Origin: an uncultured Phycisphaerae bacterium
GTDB taxonomy: Bacteria > Planctomycetota > Phycisphaerae > Sedimentisphaerales > Anaerohalosphaeraceae
Assembly (NCBI GenBank): GCA_937995495.1
Contig: CALKKA010000009.1
Coordinates: 1 to 6,873 of the forward strand
Direction: 5' to 3'
Length of the DNA: 6,873 nt
Position numbers and translations under genes: made by a program. How positions within the stretch are numbered: position 1 is the stretch's first letter; the number at the start of each line of letters is the position of its first letter. Shown here piece by piece: positions 1-6,172 of the stretch. The notes under the pieces are model-generated. The model did no database searches. It was not told the DNA's origin and was given only the letters and a program-made list of their open reading frames with translations.

Positions 1-864
1 CTGCCGGTTCCGATGATGAATGTCCTCAACGGCGGCTCGCACGCTGACAGCAATGTCGACTTTCAGGAATTTATGATTATGCCCGTCGGCGCCAAGGACT
101 TTCCCCAAGCCCTGCAGATGGGTGCAGAGATCTACCACACGCTCAAGGGCGTGCTGAAGAGCAAAGGCCTGTCGACCGGAGTCGGCGACGAAGGCGGCTT
201 TGCCCCGTCACTGGCCAAGAACGAAGACGCGGTTGAACTGCTGGTTGCGGCCATCAAAAAAGCCGGCTACAAGCCCGGTAAAGATGTCTCTATCGCACTG
301 GATCCGGCCACGACCGAGATGTGGGTGAAGTCCTCCAAGAGCTACAAATTTTTTAAATCCGCACCCAAAAAGAAGACCACCTCCGATAAGATGATCGCCC
401 TGTGGGCCGACTGGGTCAAGAAGTATCCCATCGTCAGCATCGAAGACGGTCTGGCTGAAGATGACTGGGCCGGCTGGGCGAAACTGCAGAAAAAGCTTGG
501 CGACAAATGTCAGCTCGTCGGGGATGATCTGTTTGTGACCAACACCGAACGCCTGGCCACCGGCATCAAAAAAGGCTGCGCCAACTCAATCCTGATCAAG
601 GTCAACCAGATCGGCACGCTGACCGAGACCCTGGAAGCAATCGACCTGGCCAAACGCAACGGCTACACCGCTGTGATGAGCCACCGTTCGGGCGAGACCG
701 AAGACAACACCATCGCCGACCTGGCAGTCGCCACCGGCGTAGGCCAGATCAAGACCGGCGCCCCCTGCCGCTCTGACCGTGTGGCCAAATACAACCAGCT
801 TCTTCGGATCCATGAGGAACTGGGCGATGCAGCCAAGTATGGCGGAGAAATCTTCAAGTACTAA
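1..864 (+). CDS. eno: Enolase (phosphopyruvate hydratase), C-terminal part, 5' end outside window
   Basis: Enolase interconverts 2-phosphoglycerate and phosphoenolpyruvate in glycolysis, in the cytoplasm. The reading frame is open from base 1, so the gene begins upstream; 287 residues are visible and about 140 N-terminal residues are missing compared with the usual ~430. The (beta/alpha)8 barrel is nearly complete. Visible family motifs, numbered in the fragment: the PVPMMNVLNGG start of the barrel; GDEGGFAP with the catalytic Glu at 64; the Mg ligands Asp101 (SIALD), Glu148 (SIEDG) and the Asp of GDDLF near 175; the catalytic base Lys200 in ILIKVNQIGTLTET; SHRSGETED; and Lys251 in QIKTG. The C-terminus RSDRVAKYNQLLRI is typical. 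A lysine-rich stretch (about 111-130) lies between two Mg-ligand motifs and may be a lineage variation. Codons favour C/G at third positions more than in the genes further right, as expected for strong expression. An intrinsic terminator follows 19 bases after the stop. Identification is essentially certain. Confidence 0.98.
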   Translation: MPVPMMNVLNGGSHADSNVDFQEFMIMPVGAKDFPQALQMGAEIYHTLKGVLKSKGLSTGVGDEGGFAPSLAKNEDAVELLVAAIKKAGYKPGKDVSIALDPATTEMWVKSSKSYKFFKSAPKKKTTSDKMIALWADWVKKYPIVSIEDGLAEDDWAGWAKLQKKLGDKCQLVGDDLFVTNTERLATGIKKGCANSILIKVNQIGTLTETLEAIDLAKRNGYTAVMSHRSGETEDNTIADLAVATGVGQIKTGAPCRSDRVAKYNQLLRIHEELGDAAKYGGEIFKY

Positions 865-883
865 ACGACCAACAGTCGATACA

Positions 884-917
884 GGGCACAGATGCAATAT
901 ATCTGTGCCCTTTTTTT
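884..917 (+). terminator. Intrinsic terminator of eno
   Basis: A perfect 10-base-pair stem, GGGCACAGAT (884-893) with ATCTGTGCCC (901-910), encloses a 7-base loop and is followed at once by seven T (911-917). This is a textbook Rho-independent terminator on the plus strand. Oddly, the next gene's only good ATG begins at 918, directly after the last T, so the hairpin also occupies that gene's would-be leader. Confidence 0.93.
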
Positions 918-1415
918 ATGCAAAAGCTTGCCCTGACAATCCGTTTTATTTTATTTGGTGCATTCTTCCTGGCTGGAGCCAGTGCGATCGTGCTGAGCAT
1001 TCTGGCCGATCCAGAGTTGAAGAATTACTATCAAAGCCGTGCAGCGCTGGCCCAGATACAACAGCAGAACGAAAAGATTCTCTCGCTCACCCACCAATAT
1101 GCGACTTTGATCGGTCGGATTGAGGCCGAACCCAATATCCTCGACCGGGTCATTCCCCTGACCTTCGGGCACAAACCGCAGGCCCCGGACACGGCTTTTC
1201 CCCAGGTTCAAAACCAGGCATTGCAGGTCGAAACTGAAAAGCTTTTGGAACAGATCGAAAACACGCCCCCTGCCGAACCGATCCCCACCTGGTTCGCTCG
1301 CATCCTCGAACCAACGATCCGCCGCGGCCTCTTTTTGTCCGGCGCCGGATTGGTCCTGATCACCTGCATCTTCTTTGGCACCAGCAAGGGAAAACTCATC
1401 ACCCAAGAACTATGA
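918..1415 (+). CDS. FtsB/DivIC-like small membrane coiled-coil protein (putative), with extra C-terminal membrane segment
   Basis: This 165-residue protein is probably membrane-bound. Residues about 8-29 form a hydrophobic membrane segment after a short basic N-terminus. Residues 44-68 form a coiled coil with clean heptads (L44, I47, N51, I54, T58, Y61, I65, I68). A Pro-containing, mostly polar stretch follows, and a second hydrophobic segment lies at about 138-155 before a short polar tail. A membrane helix followed by a coiled coil with Asn in the core and a short motif after it (EPNILDRVI) is the plan of FtsB/DivIC divisome proteins, and ftsB lies directly after eno in E. coli, so position supports the guess. 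True FtsB has one membrane segment, so this could instead be an unrelated lineage-specific protein. The start at ATG 918 has no Shine-Dalgarno and abuts the eno terminator. GTG 990 would remove most of the first membrane segment, so 918 is preferred. Gene reality is likely; function is inference. Confidence 0.75.
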   Translation: MQKLALTIRFILFGAFFLAGASAIVLSILADPELKNYYQSRAALAQIQQQNEKILSLTHQYATLIGRIEAEPNILDRVIPLTFGHKPQAPDTAFPQVQNQALQVETEKLLEQIENTPPAEPIPTWFARILEPTIRRGLFLSGAGLVLITCIFFGTSKGKLITQEL

Positions 1416-1426
1416 TGCCGCCCCAT

Positions 1427-1457
1427 AAAAAAGTTAAACTTATTTGCTTAGTTTAAC
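1427..1457 (-). terminator. Terminator of the TM2-domain gene
   Basis: Read on the minus strand, an 8-base-pair stem, GTTAAACT (1457-1450) with AGTTTAAC (1440-1433), has a 9-base loop and is followed by six T (complement of the A-run 1427-1432). The stem is AT-rich and so moderate in strength. The TAA stop codon of the TM2-domain gene (1442-1440) falls inside the hairpin. There is no T-run on the plus side, so it acts, if at all, on minus-strand transcripts. Confidence 0.6.
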
Positions 1458-1664
1458 AAAGTTGCCACCGGCGTCTGTGAAAGAACCGACGATCAGAATG
1501 ATCAGGTCGATCAACCACCACAGGCCAAATCCGCCGAAGGTTAGTAGAAACAGGATGCCGGTGCCGACCTTACCCACATAAAAACGGTGCAACCCCAGAG
1601 GGCTGAGTAGCAACAGAAACAGTAAGCATGCGATGCCGCTTTTTTCGGATGTGCCGATTGACAT
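1440..1664 (-). CDS. TM2-domain membrane protein
   Basis: This 74-residue protein matches the TM2 domain family (Pfam TM2) over nearly its full length. A first hydrophobic helix (about 11-24) leads into LGLHRFYVGKVGTG (23-36), the conserved turn with the HRFY motif. The second helix (about 37-60) carries GGFGLWWLIDLI (44-55), another family hallmark. TM2 proteins are small two-helix membrane proteins of unknown molecular function, common in bacteria as stand-alone domains. The start is well fixed: an AAGGAG ribosome binding site lies 8 bases before the ATG. The gene stands alone on the minus strand, convergent with the FtsB-like gene and divergent from dxs, with its own predicted promoter and terminator. 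Family assignment is firm; role is unknown. Confidence 0.93.
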   Translation of the reverse strand: MSIGTSEKSGIACLLFLLLLSPLGLHRFYVGKVGTGILFLLTFGGFGLWWLIDLIILIVGSFTDAGGNFVKLSK

Positions 1665-1672
1665 ACAAAAAT

Positions 1673-1678
1673 CTCCTT
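1673..1678 (-). promoter_or_regulatory. Ribosome binding site of the TM2-domain gene
   Basis: AAGGAG on the minus strand lies 8 bases upstream of the ATG at 1664. It is the strongest Shine-Dalgarno in the window and decides the start of the TM2-domain gene. Most plus-strand genes here have weak or no such motif. Confidence 0.85.
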
Positions 1679-1717
1679 AAATAAGTGTTTTTTCACTGAA
1701 TCCTTCAATACCATCTT

Positions 1718-1745
1718 AATATAGTCCAAAATATAGAATTAACAA
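1718..1745 (-). promoter_or_regulatory. Predicted sigma70-type promoter of the TM2-domain gene
   Basis: On the minus strand, TTGTTA (1745-1740) serves as -35 and TATATT (1723-1718) as -10, with a 16-base spacer. Transcription would start near 1711 and leave a leader of about 47 bases before the ATG at 1664. The region is AT-rich, so chance matches are possible. Confidence 0.45.
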
Positions 1746-1763
1746 TCGGAAACTGTTTACTGA

Positions 1764-1784
1764 GGCCCACGGGCCCATTTTTTT
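1764..1784 (+). terminator. Possible weak plus-strand terminator or leader hairpin
   Basis: GGCC (1764-1767) pairs with GGCC (1772-1775) around a 4-base loop, and a run of seven T follows at 1778-1784. The stem is very short for a terminator. It could stop plus-strand readthrough from the FtsB-like gene, which would otherwise run antisense through the TM2-domain gene into dxs. A competing pairing, AGGCCC (1763-1768) with GGGCCT (1795-1800), is also possible. Confidence 0.3.
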
Positions 1785-1827
1785 GCTTGCTACGGGGCCT
1801 TCTCATGGATTAGACGCAGAAATAATC

Positions 1828-1846
1828 AAAATATTGTCAATAATTT
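1828..1846. repeat. Imperfect inverted repeat in AT-rich region
   Basis: Two 9-base arms (1828-1836 and 1838-1846) pair at eight of nine positions around a single central base, with the core TATTG-T-CAATA. The symmetry and its place about 60 bases upstream of the predicted dxs -35 box would suit a dimeric regulator. In such AT-rich sequence, however, it may be chance. Confidence 0.3.
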
Positions 1847-1906
1847 TGTTTTTTTAGTATTTTTTTTGGCATTCATTCGTACATCCTGCATTCTCACGTT
1901 CTTAAG

Positions 1907-1935
1907 TTGAAAACAGTCAACAAAACAATTAGAAT
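1907..1935 (+). promoter_or_regulatory. Predicted sigma70-type promoter of dxs operon
   Basis: TTGAAA (1907-1912) as -35 and TAGAAT (1930-1935) as -10 are separated by an ideal 17-base spacer. Each box differs from consensus by one or two bases. Transcription would start near 1942, about 39 bases before the dxs ATG. This is the best promoter match in the window and would drive the dxs-nadK-TPR-helicase row. Confidence 0.6.
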
Positions 1936-1972
1936 ATTGGGTTTGATTACTGGAATAATATTATCTTGTTTT

Positions 1973-1978
1973 GAGGTG
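1973..1978 (+). promoter_or_regulatory. Ribosome binding site of dxs
   Basis: GAGGTG lies just before the dxs ATG at 1981. The core GAGG ends four bases from the start, a slightly tight spacing. No better start lies nearby, and the protein begins as Dxs proteins usually do. Confidence 0.6.
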
Positions 1979-1980
1979 TC

Positions 1981-3906
1981 ATGAGTCCATTACTTGAAAA
2001 AATAAACGGCCCGGCTGATCTTGATGCTCTTTCGGTGGGAGAACTGGCGCAACTGGCGGAAGAAATGCGCGAGTTTATCACGCATTCAGTCAGCCAAACT
2101 GGCGGGCATCTGGCCAGCAATCTGGGCGTGGTGGAAATGACCATTGCATTGCACCGGGCGTTCGACTTTACCAAAGATCGCCTGCTGTGGGATGTGGGGC
2201 ATCAATGTTATGCGCATAAGGTCTTGACTGGACGCCGCGATGACTTTAACAAACTGCGGCAGGAAGATGGTCTCAGCGGCTTTCCCTGCCCTGCCGAAAG
2301 CGAATACGATCTCTTCAGCGTCGGCCATGCAGGCACTTCGATCTCGACGGCTCTGGGGATGGCACTGGGTGCACAGCACCGAAAGACTGATGAAAAGATC
2401 GTCGCATTGGTCGGTGACGCCAGCATCGTCAATGGGCTTTCCTTCGAGGCACTGAACAATCTGTGCCTGGCTAAGCGGCAATTGCTGATCGTACTAAATG
2501 ACAATTCAATGGCCATTGATGTGACTCAAGGCGCGATGGCCAAGTTCCTGTCCAAGGTAAGACTCAGCCACACTTATGAGGACTTTCGCAAAACTACCAA
2601 CCGCATTCTGGAGCATCTGCCGTTGGTCGGCAAGCGAATGGAAGAGGCGGTCGAGAACTTCAAACGCACCTTGCGGATGGCCAACACGCCAAGCCGACTC
2701 TTTGAGAGTATGAACATTCCCTACTTCGGCCCCGTGGACGGACATGACATCGGCTCCATGATCGAACTGTTTGAAGCCCTTTCGCATCTGGACACCCCGG
2801 CCATCCTGCATGTCTATACGCGCAAGGGCAAAGGGTACGATCCTGCCGATGATAATCCCTGCAAGTACCACAGCACGGGCCCCTTTGAGGTTAATGGTGT
2901 TAGCGAGAAAGCCACCGCCGCAAAACGCAGTTTCACCTCCGCATTCGGTGATGCCATCACCGCGGTTGGCGAAACTGACGAGCGGGTTGTGGCTATCACC
3001 GCGGCGATGCCGGATGGAACGGGACTGGGGAAGTTCCGCGAAAAATTTCCGGACCGTTATTATGATGTGGGTATCGCTGAGAGCGTGGCAATCGATATGG
3101 CAGCAGGACTTGCCAAACAAGGACTGAGGCCGGTCGTATGCATCTATTCAACTTTCCTGCAGCGCGGCATCGACCAGATCTTCCAAGAGATTTCCCTGCA
3201 AAATCTGCCGGTGACTTTCTGTATCGACCGGGCCGGAGCTGTTGGCAATGATGGACCGACCCACCACGGCTTTTATGATTTGGGGTATCTGAGGATGCTG
3301 CCGAATTTGACCGTTGCGGCACCCGCCGATGAGTACGAACTCAAAGCAGCACTTGAACTGGCGACCCGCGGTGACAAGCCGTTTGCGATCCGTTATCCCA
3401 AAGATGCCGTGCCGGCTATTCCTGAAAACAACATTCCGGTCCAGCCTGGAAAGTCCGTTCGTTTACGAAGCGGGAATTCTGAGTTTGCAGTCATAACTGT
3501 CGGACCGATTTTGAAAGAAGCGATGGCTGCGGCCGAGGAACTCGAAAAAGACGGGATCGCGGTCACCGTTGTCAATGCCCGCTTTGTCAAGCCACTCGAT
3601 GAGGACATTATCGAACTGTTCCGGCAGGGCAAAACGGTTCTGCTCGCTGAGGACAACAGCACTGCCTGCGGGTTTGGCTCAGCGGTCATTGAGCATGCAC
3701 TTCAGATTGCTGAACAATCACAGGATGAAATGCTGCGTAATAGTATCGGGAAGGCGGTTTTACTGGGCGCTCCGGACGCTTTTATCCCTGCCGCCGCACG
3801 CGCCAAGCAGCTTGGATGGATGCGTGTCGGTGCTGAGCAGATAGCAGAAACTGTTAAAACGCTTAAATTCGGCGCCCAAAAAGCCGATAAGTCTCTTAAA
3901 GCTTGA
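1981..3906 (+). CDS. dxs: 1-deoxy-D-xylulose-5-phosphate synthase
   Basis: Dxs condenses pyruvate with glyceraldehyde 3-phosphate to give 1-deoxyxylulose 5-phosphate, the entry to the MEP isoprenoid pathway and a precursor of thiamine and pyridoxal phosphate. At 641 residues the length is normal. Domain I (about 1-310) carries GGH with His43, DVGHQ with His74, the thiamine-diphosphate/Mg motif GDAS (145-148) with Asn174 in LNDN, and GPVDGHD (250-256). Domain II (about 315-480) carries the catalytic Glu367, YSTFLQR (389-395), DRAG (416-419), DGPTHHG (424-430) and RYPKD. Domain III (from about 495) carries FVKPLD and GFGSAVIE. Two deviations stand out: GDAS replaces the usual GDG(A/S), and ESV (367-369) replaces the near-universal EQH, though the Glu is kept. 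All other key residues are present, so it should be active. It is the first gene of the row, with a promoter and ribosome binding site just upstream; the next gene follows without a real gap. Confidence 0.97.
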   Translation: MSPLLEKINGPADLDALSVGELAQLAEEMREFITHSVSQTGGHLASNLGVVEMTIALHRAFDFTKDRLLWDVGHQCYAHKVLTGRRDDFNKLRQEDGLSGFPCPAESEYDLFSVGHAGTSISTALGMALGAQHRKTDEKIVALVGDASIVNGLSFEALNNLCLAKRQLLIVLNDNSMAIDVTQGAMAKFLSKVRLSHTYEDFRKTTNRILEHLPLVGKRMEEAVENFKRTLRMANTPSRLFESMNIPYFGPVDGHDIGSMIELFEALSHLDTPAILHVYTRKGKGYDPADDNPCKYHSTGPFEVNGVSEKATAAKRSFTSAFGDAITAVGETDERVVAITAAMPDGTGLGKFREKFPDRYYDVGIAESVAIDMAAGLAKQGLRPVVCIYSTFLQRGIDQIFQEISLQNLPVTFCIDRAGAVGNDGPTHHGFYDLGYLRMLPNLTVAAPADEYELKAALELATRGDKPFAIRYPKDAVPAIPENNIPVQPGKSVRLRSGNSEFAVITVGPILKEAMAAAEELEKDGIAVTVVNARFVKPLDEDIIELFRQGKTVLLAEDNSTACGFGSAVIEHALQIAEQSQDEMLRNSIGKAVLLGAPDAFIPAAARAKQLGWMRVGAEQIAETVKTLKFGAQKADKSLKA

Positions 3907-3917
3907 CACTTGAGACT

Positions 3918-4772
3918 ATGAAAAAACCGAAAGTTATCCTGTTTGGTGATCCTAAGCGACCCCACGCCGCTGAGGCATTGGAGCAGTTTGTCGGCTTTGC
4001 CTCTGACAAGATTGAAATCCTTTCGAACTGCCTGGAGTCTGTGTGTTCGGTCGATGAACTGCGTAAGGCCGATTATGCGGTGGTTTTTGGCGGGGATGGA
4101 ACGATTTTGGGGGCTGCACGCCAATTATGCGAGACTGAGGTTCCGGTCATCGGGGTCAATGTCGGGAAGTTGGGGTTTCTGGCCGAGTTTAGTATCGAAG
4201 AACTCTCTCGGCAGTTCGAGCGTATCATATCTGGCGATGTTATGATTGAAAAGCGGATGGTGATGCACTGCAATGTACAGCGAGGTGGCAAGCAAATTTT
4301 TGAATCCACCGCTGTTAATGATGCAGTGATTACCGCCGGTTCTCCGTTCAATATGATCGAAATGAAACTGGCGGTTCAGGGACAAAAGCTGGCCGTATGC
4401 ATCAGCGATGGGATGATCGTTTCAACGCCTACCGGCTCTACGGCGTATAACCTGTCGGCGGGCGGACCGATCTTATCGGCAAATCTGTCGGCGATGGTGA
4501 TTGCGCCGCTGTGTCCGCATTCGCTCAGTTTTCGGCCGATCGTTATCAAGGCCGACAATCGATTACAAATTGAATGTGTGCGGATGAATGAACAGACCAC
4601 GCTGCTGTTGGATGGCCAGGTCACTCATAAATTGAAAGTGGGTGATGTCATTAAGATCCAAAAACACGCGGGGCAGTTTTTGGTGGTTAACAACCCGTTG
4701 CGGACACAGTGGGACACGCTGGCCGGAAAATTAAATTGGGCCGAAAAACCCCGATACCAAAAAGAAAAGTGA
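3918..4772 (+). CDS. nadK: NAD kinase
   Basis: NAD kinase phosphorylates NAD to NADP using ATP or polyphosphate, in the cytoplasm. It is the only known route to NADP. From ATG 3918 it has 284 residues, normal for the family. Motifs: GGDGT at 58-62 with the catalytic Asp60, NVGKLGF (81-87), an Asn-Asp pair at 134-135 that binds the nicotinamide nucleotide, ISDGMIVSTPTGSTAYNLSA with the Gly-rich loop (about 162-181), and LLDGQ near the C-terminus. Start choice: ATG 3918 gives the usual MKKPKVILFGD opening. A TTG at 3903, overlapping the dxs stop (TTGA), would add five residues and couple translation. Neither has a good ribosome binding site. The gene lies 11 bases after dxs and 9 bases before the TPR gene, so it is probably cotranscribed. 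NADPH made from its product is used by Dxr, the step after Dxs. Confidence 0.96.
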   Translation: MKKPKVILFGDPKRPHAAEALEQFVGFASDKIEILSNCLESVCSVDELRKADYAVVFGGDGTILGAARQLCETEVPVIGVNVGKLGFLAEFSIEELSRQFERIISGDVMIEKRMVMHCNVQRGGKQIFESTAVNDAVITAGSPFNMIEMKLAVQGQKLAVCISDGMIVSTPTGSTAYNLSAGGPILSANLSAMVIAPLCPHSLSFRPIVIKADNRLQIECVRMNEQTTLLLDGQVTHKLKVGDVIKIQKHAGQFLVVNNPLRTQWDTLAGKLNWAEKPRYQKEK

Positions 4773-4781
4773 GATGCCACA

Positions 4782-6155
4782 ATGCGTATAAAAATAATTT
4801 TTAGCATTATCGGGATTCTTTTTATGCCAGCGCTTTGCGGGGCCATCGAAAATCCAAATGTTGGCAGCCCGTTTAAGGCACGTAATGCGCCGACTCAATC
4901 CGGCCAACAGCAGCGGTATATCACCCGGGGGAACCCTTATGGAAAAAGTGGTAATGACATCGTAACGGGTAATGTGGGGGGTGGCAAACATTTTCGCGGC
5001 GTGGTTCCATATGGATCAAGCTATTACAGCGGTGCCTACTCAAATTCCCGTGGTTCCAGATCCGTCAATAATTTTATTCGGCGGTCAAGTGATCCAATTG
5101 TTAATGACCGCAACCCTGGACAGATAAACACCTATTATGATCCTCGCCGTACTGTTTCGTCGATGCGGCGGTCCGACGGCAGTACCGGACTGTCCAATCC
5201 GCAACTGACGGGACAGGGTCGCGGAACCAATCCGTATATCATGCCGACTCCGGCACGAACGATTATGTCACCAGAGTACCAGCGACCTCTGTCGGCTAAC
5301 AATATGGATTTGGAACAGATTCTGACTCGCCGGGAACAACTGCGACAAGATGCAGAAAAAGAGACGGAAGGATCGGAGGATATAAAAGGCTTCTTTGATG
5401 AGACCCTAAGCTTGGAGCAGATGGAGCAGAATCAAGAGGACGAGGAAACCCCGGCCCTCGAAGAAGATGCCCTGACCAAACTCTTGAAAGAAAGTCAAGA
5501 GATCGACGACGAGCAGGAACTGGAACCGGAATCTGATGAAGCCACCGAAACCGAAACACGGGACGAAACCAAACTGTTCGATCGCACCCGTCCCCAAAGA
5601 GCCCCTGTTCAAAAGGAGGATATTGAAGCGCTTGCCATAAAGGGCCGCGAGGTACTGGGCGAACACGAAACATTTGCATCCTTAGCCGACGAAAAATTTG
5701 ACGGTTTTATGAACGCGGCTGAAGAGTTTATTCGGAATGGACAATTTTACAAAGCCGCCGACACCTACGCTCTGGCTATTATTTGGAAACCCAAAGACGC
5801 ACGGGGGTATCTGGGACAATCATTTTCGCTGTTTGCTGCCGGAGAATATATGAGCAGCGCTTATTATTTGGGGCGCGCGTTTGAGCTAAATCCGAAAGCA
5901 GCCACAAAGAAATACAATCTGGACGAATTTATCGGTAACCGGGATGTTTTTGAAAGCCGGGTCCTTGAGGCCACCACATGGCAGGAGCGAAGCCGGTCCG
6001 GCGAGTTAGCATTCCTTTTGGCATACATTTCCTATCAGGACAACAAAGCCACTCCCGCCGTCAATCATATTCGCAAGGCCAAGGAAGCGATGCCGGATGA
6101 ACCGGCGGTTCGACTGCTTAAGAATATCATCGATCCTCAGGGGGGACTCGAATAG
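4782..6155 (+). CDS. Exported protein with disordered N-terminal half, acidic linker and C-terminal TPR-like repeats
   Basis: I do not recognise this 457-residue protein as a named family. An N-terminal signal peptide is clear: MRIK, a hydrophobic core to about residue 18, and a likely cleavage near CGA-IE (21/22). Cys19 does not sit in a proper lipobox, so it is probably not a lipoprotein. Residues about 25-175 are rich in Gly, Ser, Asn, Tyr and Arg and likely disordered, with a notable GNVGGGKHFRGVVPYG stretch (63-78). Residues about 176-265 are strongly acidic and helical, including repeated Glu/Asp runs. Residues about 305-440 look like three divergent TPR units, for example FIRNGQFYKAADTYALAI followed by FAAGEYMSSAYYLGRAFELNPK. 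TPRs bind partner proteins, so a scaffold role in the periplasm or envelope is plausible but inferred. It lies 9 bases after nadK and 17 before the helicase. The start ATG 4782 is supported by the signal peptide; the ribosome binding site is weak. Confidence 0.85.
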   Translation: MRIKIIFSIIGILFMPALCGAIENPNVGSPFKARNAPTQSGQQQRYITRGNPYGKSGNDIVTGNVGGGKHFRGVVPYGSSYYSGAYSNSRGSRSVNNFIRRSSDPIVNDRNPGQINTYYDPRRTVSSMRRSDGSTGLSNPQLTGQGRGTNPYIMPTPARTIMSPEYQRPLSANNMDLEQILTRREQLRQDAEKETEGSEDIKGFFDETLSLEQMEQNQEDEETPALEEDALTKLLKESQEIDDEQELEPESDEATETETRDETKLFDRTRPQRAPVQKEDIEALAIKGREVLGEHETFASLADEKFDGFMNAAEEFIRNGQFYKAADTYALAIIWKPKDARGYLGQSFSLFAAGEYMSSAYYLGRAFELNPKAATKKYNLDEFIGNRDVFESRVLEATTWQERSRSGELAFLLAYISYQDNKATPAVNHIRKAKEAMPDEPAVRLLKNIIDPQGGLE

Positions 6156-6161
6156 CCGATG

Positions 6162-6166
6162 AAGGA
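6162..6166 (+). promoter_or_regulatory. Ribosome binding site of the helicase gene
   Basis: AAGGA lies 6 bases before GTG 6173 and supports that non-ATG start. It sits inside a five-codon open frame (ATG 6159 to TGA 6174-6176) whose stop overlaps the GTG. Confidence 0.55.
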
Positions 6167-6172
6167 TCGCCG

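Larger units (their letters stand above)
1665..1980. other. AT-rich divergent intergenic region between the TM2-domain gene and dxs
   Basis: These 316 bases hold no credible gene on either strand. From left to right they contain the TM2-gene leader and its predicted minus-strand promoter (1718-1745), a GC-rich hairpin followed by seven T (1764-1784), a strongly AT-rich stretch with T-tracts (about 1820-1868) containing an imperfect inverted repeat (1828-1846), and the predicted dxs promoter and ribosome binding site (1907-1978). I recognise no riboswitch or small RNA in it. The composition contrasts with the flanking genes and suits a two-way regulatory region. Confidence 0.7.

Noticed and set aside
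586..897. Minus-strand open frame at the end of enolase
   Set aside because: It is antisense to highly conserved enolase motifs, and its beginning lies within the eno terminator.
951..1406. 151-codon minus-strand open frame opposite the FtsB-like gene
   Set aside because: The plus-strand frame has a coherent membrane and coiled-coil plan, and the minus product (Gly/Asp/Gln-rich, no domain) does not. It remains the main rival because the plus gene has a poor start, but it has no convincing features of its own.
1541..1729. Minus-strand open frame overlapping the TM2-domain gene in another frame
   Set aside because: The overlapping frame encodes a clear TM2 domain with a strong ribosome binding site, so this frame is a shadow.
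1834..1860. Second possible dxs promoter (TTGTCA with TAGTAT)
   Set aside because: The spacer is only 15 bases and the region is so AT-rich that such matches are expected; the promoter at 1907-1935 is far better.
2506..3120. 204-codon open frame on the minus strand within dxs
   Set aside because: It lies opposite a clearly conserved Dxs coding region, shows no recognisable domain and has no ribosome binding site; it is a shadow of codon bias.
5296..5679. 127-codon minus-strand open frame opposite the acidic region of the TPR protein
   Set aside because: Runs of Glu/Asp codons on the plus strand produce stop-poor Phe/Leu/Val frames on the other; no start signal or domain is visible.
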